Positions 1 through 8,424 of a DNA stretch of 64,000 nucleotides are shown one piece after another. The position numbers and the translations under genes are program-made. Location of the stretch: contig NZ_CP059451.1 in the NCBI RefSeq assembly GCF_022023855.1, positions 434,001 through 498,000 on the forward strand, given 5' to 3'. Position 1 is the first letter of the stretch, and each line of letters opens with the position of its first letter. A model generated the notes under the pieces. The model was given only the letters and a program-made list of their open reading frames with translations, was not told where the DNA came from and made no database searches. This DNA is from Azospirillum brasilense (GTDB lineage: Bacteria > Pseudomonadota > Alphaproteobacteria > Azospirillales > Azospirillaceae).

Positions 1-51
1 GTCGCAGCGCCGGAAGACGCCCAGCGGCCCGCCACTGAAATCGCGATGCAT
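1..51 (-). CDS. N-terminus of an unidentified gene running off the left edge
   Basis: Only the first 17 codons are present, reading MHRDFSGGPLGVFRRCD from an ATG at 51. The start is preceded by a GAGGGAT ribosome binding site seven bases away, which makes it a credible gene start. It is divergent from the RidA gene that follows. Nothing in 17 residues identifies the product. The start codon and ribosome binding site lie in a perfect inverted repeat, described separately. Confidence 0.5.
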   Translation of the reverse strand, partial: MHRDFSGGPLGVFRRCD

Positions 52-68
52 GAATCCCTCTCATGCAT
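46..68 (-). promoter_or_regulatory. Inverted repeat enclosing a ribosome binding site and start codon
   Basis: Two perfect 8-base arms (ATGCATGA at 46-53 and TCATGCAT at 61-68) flank a 7-base spacer. Read on the minus strand the spacer is GAGGGAT, the likely ribosome binding site of the leftmost gene, and the second arm contains its ATG. In RNA this could fold into a hairpin that limits translation. As DNA it could equally be a dimeric-repressor operator between the divergent genes. The symmetry is seen directly; the function is inferred. Confidence 0.45.
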
Positions 69-154
69 GGAGGCCGGATAAATCGTTTGTCGGAAACTGG
101 CCGGACGCGGAGGTTTGGCCCGAGGCTTTCAGCATCGACAATGGAGGAATTGCC

Positions 155-607
155 TTGGCAAATGGAATTGAACGCTACGCGCTGGATAAGTCCTCGCCCT
201 ACCGGACCCAATTCCTGGAATCGGTACGGGTACCGGTCAATGGAACCGAGTTCCTGATGCTCAGCGGCCTGACGCCGCCGGTCATCGACCGCTCCGTGCC
301 TGACGACCGGGTCGAGGCCTATGGCGACACGGAGGTCCAGACCCGCAACATCCTGACGCAGCTGAAGGCCACGCTTGAACGGCGCGGCTATGGCCTGAAC
401 GACGTGGTCAAGGTCCAGGCCTTCCTGGTCGGCGACGCACAGATGGGCGGGCGGGCTGATTTCCAGGGCTTTTCCCGCGCCTACGCGGAGGCTTTCGGCA
501 CCATCGAAACCCCGAACATTCCGGTGCGCACCCGCGTGCAGGTGGCCGGGCTGGTGGAGCCGGGCTGGCTGGTGGAGATCGAGGCGATGGCCGCCAAGGC
601 GGGGTGA
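155..607 (+). CDS. RidA/YjgF-family protein
   Basis: The 150-residue product fits the RidA (YjgF/YER057c/UK114) family, whose members hydrolyse reactive enamine or imine intermediates, or act as related lyases in catabolic operons. The N-terminal stretch ALDKSSPYRTQFLESVRV, the LSGLTPP segment and the VEIEAMAA C-terminus are typical of the fold. I chose TTG at 155 because GGAGG sits seven bases upstream and the length then matches the family. An in-frame ATG at 50 would add 35 residues unlike the family. The gene lies downstream of the amidase on the opposite strand, next to the catabolic island, and probably detoxifies an intermediate of that pathway. Confidence 0.85.
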   Translation: MANGIERYALDKSSPYRTQFLESVRVPVNGTEFLMLSGLTPPVIDRSVPDDRVEAYGDTEVQTRNILTQLKATLERRGYGLNDVVKVQAFLVGDAQMGGRADFQGFSRAYAEAFGTIETPNIPVRTRVQVAGLVEPGWLVEIEAMAAKAG

Positions 608-622
608 CGGCCGTCGCGACGG

Positions 623-1939
623 TCAGGCGGGACGGTCCGATGCCCCGCCGAACCGGTCGGCGATGGCCAGAACCAGATCGTCCGCGCCCGGCCGCCCGAC
701 GATCTGGACCCCCACCGGCATCCCGTTGCGGTCGCGCCCGGCCGGCAGCGCCAGCGCCGGCAGGCCAAGCAGGCTGAAGGGGCGGTTGAAGCGCAGGAAA
801 GCCAGGGTGGTGACGCCGGCAATGGTCACGTCGTCGTCGTCGACACCGTCCAGACGCGGGGCCGGGCCGCCGATCACCGGACAGAGCAGGACGTCCGCCG
901 CCGCGAAAGCGCCCCCGATCACCGCCGCCCGATGGGCCTCGCGGCCGCGCAGCGCCTGGTCGTAGGCGTCGCGCCCCACCTCGGCCGCCGCGACCAAACG
1001 CCGCCGCACCGCCGCCGGGTACCAATCCGGCCGTTCGGCCAGCGCCGACCGGTGCAGGGCCGACGCCTCGAACGAGGTGATGGTCCCGGCGCAGGTGTTC
1101 AGCACGTCGAGCGACGGCAGGGCTACCTCGGTCGCCACCGCTCCGCCCTGGGTCATCCGGCGCAGGACGGACTGGATGACCGTGGCGATCTCCGAATCCA
1201 CTCCGGTCCGAATCCAATCCGCCAACAGGCCGACACGCAGAGGACCGGCACCCAGACGGTCAGGACCCGGATCGTGTTGCTCCACGGGAACCGGATCGCG
1301 CAGCGCGGCGAACACCGCGCGCAGCAGGGCGGGATCGCGGGCGATGATGCCGATGAGGTCCTGCGACGGCGACAGCGGTGCGATGCCGGGATCGCGGATG
1401 GATCCGGCCGTCGGCTTGAAGCCGAGGACGCCGCACAGGGCGGCTGGGATGCGCACCGACCCGCCGGTGTCGGTGCCGAGCGCGAAGGGCACGATGCCGG
1501 CCGCAACCGCCGCCGCCGACCCGCTCGACGACCCGCCGACGGCGAACCGCGCATCCACCGGGTTCAGCACCCGCCCGAAATAGGGATTCAGCCCGGTGGC
1601 GGCATAGCAATGCGGGTCGAGGTTCAGCGCCCCGATGGCGATGGCCCCCGCCGCCGCCAGACGGGCGAGCGCCACGCTGGTCCGCGCGCCGCCCCAGCGG
1701 TAGCCATGCCCGACCCCCACCGTCGGCTGCCGCCCGGCGGTGACGAAAACGTCCTTGTAGGCGAAGGGCAGCCCCCAGGGCGCCGGTCGCGGATCGTCCG
1801 CCGAGGTCGCCGATAGGGCCCGCGCCTGCTCCTCCGCGTCGGGGAACAGCTCGATGAAGGCGTTGAGCCGGCTGGTGCGCGCCGCGGCCAGGGCGGCCGC
1901 GACGGCCTGGGCGGGGTCGCGCGGAGACGCGGCGGTCAT
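623..1939 (-). CDS. Amidase-signature family amidohydrolase
   Basis: This 438-residue protein carries the full amidase signature. The catalytic Lys62 (LPFAYKD), cis-Ser137 in GGSSSGSAA and nucleophile Ser161 in DTGGSVRIP have the 24-residue Ser-Ser spacing of the family. Such enzymes hydrolyse amides, carbamoyl groups or allophanate to release ammonia. It is the last gene of the minus-strand run and is separated from the RraA gene by 108 bases containing a hairpin, so it may be expressed at a lower level than the rest. The substrate cannot be read from the sequence; the neighbouring deacetylase-like and aspartate-dehydrogenase-like genes suggest a nitrogenous compound. Confidence 0.9.
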   Translation of the reverse strand: MTAASPRDPAQAVAAALAAARTSRLNAFIELFPDAEEQARALSATSADDPRPAPWGLPFAYKDVFVTAGRQPTVGVGHGYRWGGARTSVALARLAAAGAIAIGALNLDPHCYAATGLNPYFGRVLNPVDARFAVGGSSSGSAAAVAAGIVPFALGTDTGGSVRIPAALCGVLGFKPTAGSIRDPGIAPLSPSQDLIGIIARDPALLRAVFAALRDPVPVEQHDPGPDRLGAGPLRVGLLADWIRTGVDSEIATVIQSVLRRMTQGGAVATEVALPSLDVLNTCAGTITSFEASALHRSALAERPDWYPAAVRRRLVAAAEVGRDAYDQALRGREAHRAAVIGGAFAAADVLLCPVIGGPAPRLDGVDDDDVTIAGVTTLAFLRFNRPFSLLGLPALALPAGRDRNGMPVGVQIVGRPGADDLVLAIADRFGGASDRPA

Positions 1940-2003
1940 GCTGAGGCCCTTTCAACAATGGTGTCGCGGTGTGGGGAATGGCGCGGCCTCCGTAATCCCG
2001 GAA

Positions 2004-2035
2004 CGGCCCCGTCCCGACAGGCGGAAACGGGGCCG
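2004..2035 (-). terminator. Strong hairpin between the RraA-like and amidase genes
   Basis: A perfect 9-base stem (CGGCCCCGT at 2004-2012 with ACGGGGCCG at 2027-2035) closes a 14-base loop just after the RraA-like stop codon. No U-run follows on the minus strand, so it is more likely a processing or stability hairpin or a weak terminator than a full intrinsic terminator. Confidence 0.4.
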
Positions 2036-2047
2036 CCGGGCGGGGCG

Positions 2048-2746
2048 TCAGACGTGGCCGTAGCGCTCCAGCGCCTGCGCCAGGGTCAGGCCGTTCGACA
2101 GCTCCTCGCGGATGCGGATCTCGGTCACGGTCAGCGCCTCGGATTCCGCCAGCACCTTCGGAACGATGGCCGCCGGGATGGCGAGCGCGCCGTCCTCGTC
2201 GGCCAGGATGAAGTCGCCCGGCTCGATCCTCACGCGCTCCACCGTGGCCCCGCGCAGAAAGACCGGAACCTGCCACGCGTTGACCTTCCAGCGGCCGATC
2301 GACTGCACCGGCGTGCGGTAGCGGGCGTAGACCGGGAAGCCGTGATGGCCGAGCCAGCGCACGTCGCGGATGCCACCGTCGACCAGCGCACCGGTGCTGC
2401 CGCGCTCCTTCATGCCGATGGCGATCAGCTCGCCGAAATAGCAGATGCCGTTGCCGTCACCGCTCCACACCGACACCTCGCCGGGCGACAGCCCCTGGCA
2501 GGCCGCCATCTTGTCGGCATCGCCGCCCAGCGGATAGGGCGTCATCTGGCCGCGGATGGTGTAGGCCCAGCCGGCCAGCCGCCCGGCGGTGGCGGGAAAG
2601 GGCATGAATTCCGCCGCCAGCCCCTGGTCGGGCCAGCCCATCACGTCGAGCACATCGGCGACGTTGGAGGTGTCGACAGCCAGGAAGCGGGTGCGGATGT
2701 CCTCGCGCTGCGCGGCGGTGAGGACAGTGTCGGTGCTGCTGCTCAT
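2048..2746 (-). CDS. RraA-family protein (4-hydroxy-4-methyl-2-oxoglutarate aldolase-like)
   Basis: The 232-residue product belongs to the RraA / HMG-aldolase family. It has the characteristic GELIAIGMKERGSTGALVDG region followed by GGIRD, which binds the carboxylated substrate and divalent metal. These proteins act as class II pyruvate or oxaloacetate aldolases or decarboxylases in many catabolic operons. The ATG at 2746 has a GAAGGA ribosome binding site; the frame stays open far upstream but overlaps the SDR gene, so the longer form is rejected. The start lies 20 bases after the SDR stop. It probably cleaves a keto-acid intermediate of the local pathway. Confidence 0.82.
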   Translation of the reverse strand: MSSSTDTVLTAAQREDIRTRFLAVDTSNVADVLDVMGWPDQGLAAEFMPFPATAGRLAGWAYTIRGQMTPYPLGGDADKMAACQGLSPGEVSVWSGDGNGICYFGELIAIGMKERGSTGALVDGGIRDVRWLGHHGFPVYARYRTPVQSIGRWKVNAWQVPVFLRGATVERVRIEPGDFILADEDGALAIPAAIVPKVLAESEALTVTEIRIREELSNGLTLAQALERYGHV

Positions 2747-2766
2747 ACTGGGGATCCTTCGGAATT

Positions 2767-3567
2767 TTAGATGCTGGGGATGTAGCCGCCGTCCACTCGC
2801 AGGGTGGAGCCGGTGACGTAGGCGGCGCGCTCGCTGGCCAGGAAAGCGACGGCGTCGGCGTATTCGCGGGGCTCGCCGTAGCGGGCCATCGGGATGGCGG
2901 CGGTGCTCTCGGCGACGACCTCGGCGACCGGCCGCCCCTCGCGCGCCGCCTTGCTCTCGTCCAGGAAGCGGATGCGGTCGGTGGCGATGCGGCCGGGCAG
3001 GACGACGTTGACGGTCACGCCGTCGGCCGCCACCTCGCGGGCCAGCGACTTGGACCAGCCGACCAGGGACAGGCGCAGCGCGTTGGACAAGGCGAGGTTG
3101 GGGATCGGCGCCACGACGCCCGACGAGGCGCTGGTGACGATCCGGCCCCAGCGCCGCTTCCGCATGCCGGGCAGCACCCGGTCGGTGATGCGGATGACCG
3201 ACAGCACCATCGCCTCGAACTGCACGGTCCAAACCTTCGGATCGACGCCGCTTGCCGGCGACGGCGGCGGGCCGCCGGTGTTGTTGACCAGGATGTCGAT
3301 TCCGCCGAACCGTTCCTCGGCCAGGGCGACGTTGCGGTCGGTGGCGGCCGCGTCGCCCAGGTCCCAGACGATGGGGAGGCAGGGTGCGGCGGTTTCGGCG
3401 CTGGCAAATTCGGTGAGAGCGGCGTTGGTGGCGGCCAGCGATGGTGCGTCGCGGTCGGCGATGACGAGGTTGGCGCCTTCGCGCGCCAGCCCCAGGGCGA
3501 TGGCGCGGCCGAGCCCGCCCCCGGCCCCGAGCACCAAGGCGGTGCGTCCGGAAAGTCCGAGATCCAT
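2767..3567 (-). CDS. Atypical short-chain dehydrogenase/reductase
   Basis: The 266-residue protein has a classical SDR Rossmann fold: the nucleotide loop GAGGGLG near residue 14, the NNTGG strand near 95 and the C-terminal YVTGSTLRVDGGY segment. The active-site tetrad is incomplete. Where YxxxK is expected, 13 residues after the catalytic-Ser region, the sequence reads S161-N-A-L-R165, so both the catalytic Tyr and Lys are missing. Its close relatives may use other chemistry, or the protein may be a binding or regulatory member. It sits between the RraA-like and aspartate-dehydrogenase-like genes in one run, 45 bases from the upstream stop. Confidence 0.85.
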   Translation of the reverse strand: MDLGLSGRTALVLGAGGGLGRAIALGLAREGANLVIADRDAPSLAATNAALTEFASAETAAPCLPIVWDLGDAAATDRNVALAEERFGGIDILVNNTGGPPPSPASGVDPKVWTVQFEAMVLSVIRITDRVLPGMRKRRWGRIVTSASSGVVAPIPNLALSNALRLSLVGWSKSLAREVAADGVTVNVVLPGRIATDRIRFLDESKAAREGRPVAEVVAESTAAIPMARYGEPREYADAVAFLASERAAYVTGSTLRVDGGYIPSI

Positions 3568-3612
3568 GACGAATCCCCCTTCTGTTTTTCGTTTCTTGCT
3601 GAAATCAGGCGC

Positions 3613-4470
3613 TCAGGAGCCGACGCGCAGCGGCGCGCGCAGCTTGCGCAGATAGGCCAACACCGACAGGGCAGTGATGCGGCCGGTCTTCGGGTTGTCG
3701 GTCGGGATGTTCTCGATCGCCATGGTGAAGGTCGCCGAGTCCGCCTCGACCTCGATGCGGTGGGTGTTGCGCTCCAGCGTCGGGTCGGCCCAGATCTCCA
3801 GCGTCGTGCGGTCGGGGCCGATGCCGGCCAGCGACAGCGCCACCGCGACATTCAGGTTGGCCGGGAAGCCGACCGCCGCCTCGCGCGGGGTGCCGTGGAA
3901 GATGCGCAGCGGACCGGTGATGTCCTCGATGGCGATGCCGTTCTCGACCAGATAGGGGGCGCCGACCAGACCGCGCACCGGCTTGCGCGTCACCATGCGC
4001 ACGGCGCGGATTTCCCCCTCCGCCGCCGCCGTCACCGCGTCGAGCCCGAGCAGCGCCCCGGTCGGCACGACGATCTGTCCGCAATGGGCGCGGGCGGTGG
4101 CGACCAGCCCCTCGTTGGCCAGCAGGGCGCCGGAGCTGAGCACCACCGCCGTCTTGCCGACGCGGAGGAACGGCTCGACGATCGCCGGAAGCAGGGCTGC
4201 GGGCGCGCATTCGACGACGAGGTCGGCGAGCGGCTCCAGCTCGGCGATGTCCACCACCGGCACCGGGTGGGTCAGGGCGGACAGACGGTCCGCCGCCGCC
4301 GCCTTGTCGCGGGCCGAGACGGCGGTCAGGACGCAGCCGTCGAGGCCCTCGTCAAGCGCCTCGACGATCTTCAGGCCGACGGCGCCGAGGCCGGCAACAG
4401 CGATCCGCAGCGGGGGCAGAGTGCGGGCGTGCGCCGGGGTTTGGGACAGCCCAAGGGGCGTCTCAGTCAT
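3613..4470 (-). CDS. Aspartate-dehydrogenase-like NAD(P)-dependent oxidoreductase
   Basis: The 285-residue product resembles the DUF108/NadX aspartate dehydrogenase family. An N-terminal Rossmann fold (IAVAGLGAVGLKI) is followed by the family region VVLSSGALLANEGLV and the C-terminal FPANLNVAVALSLAGIGPD motif. The family uses NAD(P) to interconvert L-aspartate or related amino acids and the 2-oxo (imino) acid with release of ammonia. ATG 4470 has an AAAGGT ribosome binding site and is preferred over the upstream in-frame start at 4518, which would run into the deacetylase stop region. Iminoaspartate-type products would fit the presence of RidA nearby. The true substrate is not known. Confidence 0.8.
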   Translation of the reverse strand: MTETPLGLSQTPAHARTLPPLRIAVAGLGAVGLKIVEALDEGLDGCVLTAVSARDKAAAADRLSALTHPVPVVDIAELEPLADLVVECAPAALLPAIVEPFLRVGKTAVVLSSGALLANEGLVATARAHCGQIVVPTGALLGLDAVTAAAEGEIRAVRMVTRKPVRGLVGAPYLVENGIAIEDITGPLRIFHGTPREAAVGFPANLNVAVALSLAGIGPDRTTLEIWADPTLERNTHRIEVEADSATFTMAIENIPTDNPKTGRITALSVLAYLRKLRAPLRVGS

Positions 4471-4525
4471 GATAGAACCTTTCGGATGGGAGCCGGCCCG
4501 AAGGAGGGCCGGCGTCAAGAACGGG

Positions 4526-5428
4526 TCATGGTCTGGCCGGGGCGGTGGTTGCCGGCGGCGGCATCAGACCGGCGAAGTGGTCGGCGATCTGGCCGGCGGT
4601 GGCGAACCAGACCTCGTCGCGGTGGGCGTCGAGATGCTCCAGCACCCGGCGGAACTGCTTGATGCGGAAGGGCTGGCCGACGATGAAGCTGTGGATGGTG
4701 ATGCCGTAGGCAAGCGGCTGGCCCTTCGACTGGCGCAGCATCTCGTCGAAATTGTCGATGGCCATGTCGGCGAAGGCCGGCGCCGTACCGTCATGCAGCA
4801 CCACCATCGGCACGTCGTTCACCTCATGCGGATAGGGCACGCTCAGCAACGGCCCGCCGGTGGTCCGCATCCACACCGGCTGGTCGTCCATCGGCCAGTC
4901 CAGCGTGTAGCGGTAGCCGGCCTCCGCCAGCAGATCCTCGGTGTTGGCGCTGGGGTGGGCGCCGGGGCTCATCCAGCCGGCGGGGGGCTTGCCCTCGTGG
5001 CGGCGGATGGCCTCGGTCGCCTCGGCGATCAGGCGGCGCTCCTCCTCCGGGCCCATGCCGTTCTGGTGTTCGCCGTTGGTCCGGCCATGGGCGACGATCT
5101 CGTCGCCGCGCCGGCGCAGCGCCGCGACCAGTTCCGGGCAGTGCTCGTAGCATTCGGTGTTGAGCAGCACCGTCAGCGGCAGGCGGTGGGCGTCGAACAG
5201 GTCGATCAGCCGCCAGCCGCCGACCCGGTTGCCATATTCCCGCCATGCCCAATTGTAGCTGTTGGGATGGCTCAGCCCCGGCGAATAGGGCAGTCCGAGG
5301 CCACTGCCGTAGGGGAAATGCTCGACGCAGAGCGCCACATAGACGGCCAGCCGCTTGCCCTCCGGCCAGGAGAAGTCGGGACGGTCGGTGATCGCGGAAT
5401 AGGGGAAGCGGTCGTGGGACGGAAGCAT
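4526..5428 (-). CDS. Polysaccharide-deacetylase-fold hydrolase (allantoinase/PuuE-like)
   Basis: The 300-residue protein has the NodB/polysaccharide deacetylase fold in the cofactor-variant form seen in PuuE allantoinases and related cyclic-amide hydrolases. Visible motifs include CVEHFPYG, LLNTECYEH, VAHGRTNGEHQNGM, GWMSPGAHPSANT and the late TIHSFIVGQPFR segment with a conserved His. Members cleave C-N bonds of cyclic amides or acetyl groups. Given an amidase and an aspartate-dehydrogenase-like enzyme in the same run, ring opening of a ureide or hydantoin-like substrate is the likelier role, by inference. There is no signal peptide, so it is cytoplasmic. It starts 28 bases after the binding-protein stop. 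Confidence 0.8.
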   Translation of the reverse strand: MLPSHDRFPYSAITDRPDFSWPEGKRLAVYVALCVEHFPYGSGLGLPYSPGLSHPNSYNWAWREYGNRVGGWRLIDLFDAHRLPLTVLLNTECYEHCPELVAALRRRGDEIVAHGRTNGEHQNGMGPEEERRLIAEATEAIRRHEGKPPAGWMSPGAHPSANTEDLLAEAGYRYTLDWPMDDQPVWMRTTGGPLLSVPYPHEVNDVPMVVLHDGTAPAFADMAIDNFDEMLRQSKGQPLAYGITIHSFIVGQPFRIKQFRRVLEHLDAHRDEVWFATAGQIADHFAGLMPPPATTAPARP

Positions 5429-5456
5429 CGCGGATCCTGCCTTCGGTTCGATGTAT

Positions 5457-6419
5457 TCAGGGCCGGTAGTCGGCCGGGGCGACGACGGAGCTTAGATCGA
5501 CCTCGCCCAGCGTGTCCGAGGTGACGAGCAGCGCCGGCAGCACGACCTTGGCCTCGACCGGCTTCTTCGCGGCGGCGGCCAGCGCGTGGGTGAAGGCGGC
5601 GCGGCCCTGCGCCACCACCTGCTGGATGGAGGTGCAGGCCAGCTCGCGGTCCTTCAGCAGCTGCTGCGCCGTCGGGCTGAAATTGGAGGCGGAGACCCGC
5701 ACCGCCGGCATGCGGCCGGCGGCCTTCATCGCGGCGACCACGCCGGCCGCCATGTCGTCGGTGGCGGCGTAGACGCCCTTCAGGTCGGGGAAGCGTTGGG
5801 TCCAGTCCTCCGCCGTGGTGAGGGCGGCGTTGCGGTTGTCGGCCAGCCGGGATTCGGCGACGACCGTCACCCCCGGCGCCTCCTTCGCCAGCGTCTCGCG
5901 GAAGCCCTTGGCCCGCAGGTCGGACCAAGCCTGCCCGGTCGGTCCCGCCATCATCGCCACCTCGCCCTTGCCGCCGATGGCCTGGGCCAAGCAGCGGGCC
6001 TGGAGACGGCCCATGTCGTAATGGTCGGCGCTGACCGTCGCGCTGAGCCGGTCGCTGTTGGGCGGCGAGGAGATCCCGATGACCGGGATGCCGCGGCCGA
6101 CCGCCTGCTCCACCACCGCCCGCACCGCATCGCCGTTGGTCGCCCCGACGATGATGGCGGCGACGCCGCGCTGGGCCAGATCCTGGATCTGGGCGATCTG
6201 CTGGCTGCTGTTGGCGTCGCCGCCGGCGTTCAGCTTGACCAGCGTGACTCCGGCGGCCCTGGCCTCCTGCTCCGCCCCGTAGACAGCGGAGATCCAGAAG
6301 GACGAGGCGAGGTTGGGGATGGCGAAGCCGATGGCCTTGTCCTGCGCCAGGGCCGGCGCGGTGGAGAGCAGCAGGAGGGCGGCGAGGTTTCCGGCGAAGC
6401 GGATCCGGGAGCGGTTCAT
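5457..6419 (-). CDS. Ribose-type ABC transporter substrate-binding protein
   Basis: The 320-residue periplasmic binding protein starts with a signal peptide (MNRSRIRF then a hydrophobic core ending PALAQ). It continues as a Peripla_BP_4/RbsB-like domain: KAIGFAIPNLASSFW, GVAAIIVGATNGDAV and VYAATDDMAAGVVAAMKAAG. It captures a small solute for the adjacent membrane complex. Its start overlaps the permease stop by four bases (ATGA), so the transporter genes are translationally coupled. The ligand need not be a sugar, since this subfamily also binds autoinducer, purine-like and polyol ligands. The local enzymes argue for a nitrogenous one. Confidence 0.9.
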   Translation of the reverse strand: MNRSRIRFAGNLAALLLLSTAPALAQDKAIGFAIPNLASSFWISAVYGAEQEARAAGVTLVKLNAGGDANSSQQIAQIQDLAQRGVAAIIVGATNGDAVRAVVEQAVGRGIPVIGISSPPNSDRLSATVSADHYDMGRLQARCLAQAIGGKGEVAMMAGPTGQAWSDLRAKGFRETLAKEAPGVTVVAESRLADNRNAALTTAEDWTQRFPDLKGVYAATDDMAAGVVAAMKAAGRMPAVRVSASNFSPTAQQLLKDRELACTSIQQVVAQGRAAFTHALAAAAKKPVEAKVVLPALLVTSDTLGEVDLSSVVAPADYRP

Positions 6420-7423
6420 GTCCGTTTCCTTGATTGGGAGTGGAAGGACGGCAGAGAGCGCAGAAGCGTTTCGAGAAGGCCGGAGGCGATGATGACCACC
6501 CCGACGGCGATCTGGGAGACGAAGGGCGAGACGCCCTGAAGGTTGAGGCCGGTCAGCAGCACCTGGATGAAGGCGGCCCCGGTCACGACGGCGGCCACGC
6601 TGGCGATGCCGCCGCTGAGTGCGGTTCCGCCGATGACCGCGGCGGCGATGGCCTGAAGCTCCATCCCCGCCCCCTCGGTCGGCAGGCCGGAGCCGGCGCG
6701 GACCGTCATCAGCACCCCGGCGAGGCCGGCGAACAGACCGCACAGGCCATAGGCCCAGAGCTGGACGCGCCGGGTGTCGACGCCGACCAGCGCCACCGCC
6801 TCGGGGTTCGATCCGGCCATCAGGATGCGGCGGCCAGCGAGGCTGCGGCCGACCAGCAGGGCGGCCCCGACCGCCAGGACCAGCGCCGCCCAGCTGGCGG
6901 CGGGCAGGACCGGCATCGGCTCGAATCCGAGACGGGTCACCGCGCCGGCCGCGTCGAGCGGCACCACCTGCCCGTCGCCGGTGATCAGCAGCGAGAGGCC
7001 GCGCACCGCGATCAGGCTGCCCAGGGTGGCGATCACCGGCTGGAGGCCGAGCGTGCCGACCAGCGCGCCGTTGACCAGCCCGCAGAGCAGCCCGGCCAGC
7101 GCCCCGGCAGCCAGCCCGGGCAAGCCCCAGGCGTTGCAGGCCATCGCCGCACAGACGCTGGACAGGGCGGCGACGGCGCCGACCGAGATGTCGAAGCCCC
7201 GGGTCGCCAGCACGAACATCTGGCCGATGGCGAGCAGGGCGAGGACCCAGACCTGCGCCCCGATGTTGGCGGCGTTGCCCAGGCTGAGGAAGCGCGGCGC
7301 GGTGGCCGCGAACACCGCCACCGCCAGGATCAGGCAGAGCGGCGCGACCCGGAAGGGGACGGGAAGGACGGAGCCGGCGGCGCGCAGGCCATCGGCGGAG
7401 AGGCGCAGGAGACGGGCGCTCAT
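6416..7423 (-). CDS. ABC transporter permease, RbsC family (first)
   Basis: The 335-residue integral membrane protein belongs to the BPD_transp_2 family. Its hallmark RGFDISVGAVAALSSVCAA follows the first membrane segments and GGTALSGGIASV lies near the C-terminus. It forms a heteromeric channel with the next permease. ATG 7423 overlaps the stop of that permease by four bases. The open frame extends further upstream, but that part is a shadow of the neighbour. Confidence 0.9.
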   Translation of the reverse strand: MSARLLRLSADGLRAAGSVLPVPFRVAPLCLILAVAVFAATAPRFLSLGNAANIGAQVWVLALLAIGQMFVLATRGFDISVGAVAALSSVCAAMACNAWGLPGLAAGALAGLLCGLVNGALVGTLGLQPVIATLGSLIAVRGLSLLITGDGQVVPLDAAGAVTRLGFEPMPVLPAASWAALVLAVGAALLVGRSLAGRRILMAGSNPEAVALVGVDTRRVQLWAYGLCGLFAGLAGVLMTVRAGSGLPTEGAGMELQAIAAAVIGGTALSGGIASVAAVVTGAAFIQVLLTGLNLQGVSPFVSQIAVGVVIIASGLLETLLRSLPSFHSQSRKRT

Positions 7424-8424
7424 GACCGGTCCTCCTCTGGCTGGCGGGCGGGCCGGACCGGCAGCAGCAGGAGCAGCCGGGGCGCCTGCTGGAGGATCAC
7501 GGCGCCGAGGATCACGGCGGCGATCATCAGCTGCTGATAGGCGACGGGCAGGTTCAGCAGCACCACCGCGTTGTTCAGCATGGCGATGACCAGCACGCCG
7601 CACAGCGTCTGCACCGCCCGCCCCTGCCCGCCCGCCAGCGGGATGCCGCCGACGGCGCAGGCCGCGATGGTCTCGAAGGGCAGGTTGGGAGCGAGGCCGG
7701 GCTGGCCGGAGGCGACCCGGCTGGTCAGGATCACGGCGGTAAGCGCGCAGAAGGCGCCGGCCAGCAGATATCCCGCCAGCACCACCCGCCACACCGTGAT
7801 GCCGGACAGCCGCGCCGCCGTGCCGTTGGCGCCGACGAGGTACCAGAGCCGACCGGCGCGGGTGTGGGCAAGCAGCACGTGCAGCAATGCGAAGCTTGCC
7901 GCCGCCGCCAGGATCGGCACCGGGATACCGGCGACCCGGCCGCGCGCCGGCCAGGAGAAGGCGTCGCTCGGCGGCGCGTCGATCGGCAGGCCGCCGGCCA
8001 GAACCGCCGCCCCGCCGCCGGCCACCATCAGCATGCCGAGCGTGACGAGGAAGGGCGGCAGGGAAAAGCGCGCGACCAGCGTGCCGTTGACGAATCCCAC
8101 CAGCAGCACCGCCGTGGCACCGGCCGCGAAGCCGCCCGCCACCCCGGCGGACGGCAGGGCCAGCACCGTCACCACGCTGGCCAGCGCCGCCGACGCCCCG
8201 AAGGAGAACTCGATCCCGCCGAGGATCAGCACGATGGTCTGGCCGCAGGCGGCAATGCCGAGAATGGAACCGACCCGCAGCAGATTCTCCAGATTGCCGG
8301 CGCTGGCGAAGCGCGGCACCGCCAGGGCGAAGACGCAGAACAGCAGCAGGACGACCCAGACGGCGGCGGGCGGGTTGAGGCGGCCGGAGAAGGGGCGCGG
8401 CGGGGCGCCGGTCAGGGGTATCAT
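7420..8424 (-). CDS. ABC transporter permease, RbsC family (second)
   Basis: The 334-residue paralogue of the downstream permease has the same family hallmarks in degenerate form (LGGIEFSFGASAALASVV and VGGIPLAGGQGRAV), with roughly ten hydrophobic segments. Two different permeases in one operon imply a heterodimeric pore. ATG 8424 overlaps the ATPase stop by four bases. The charged C-terminus RPARQPEEDRS is cytoplasmic. Confidence 0.88.
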   Translation of the reverse strand: MIPLTGAPPRPFSGRLNPPAAVWVVLLLFCVFALAVPRFASAGNLENLLRVGSILGIAACGQTIVLILGGIEFSFGASAALASVVTVLALPSAGVAGGFAAGATAVLLVGFVNGTLVARFSLPPFLVTLGMLMVAGGGAAVLAGGLPIDAPPSDAFSWPARGRVAGIPVPILAAAASFALLHVLLAHTRAGRLWYLVGANGTAARLSGITVWRVVLAGYLLAGAFCALTAVILTSRVASGQPGLAPNLPFETIAACAVGGIPLAGGQGRAVQTLCGVLVIAMLNNAVVLLNLPVAYQQLMIAAVILGAVILQQAPRLLLLLPVRPARQPEEDRS

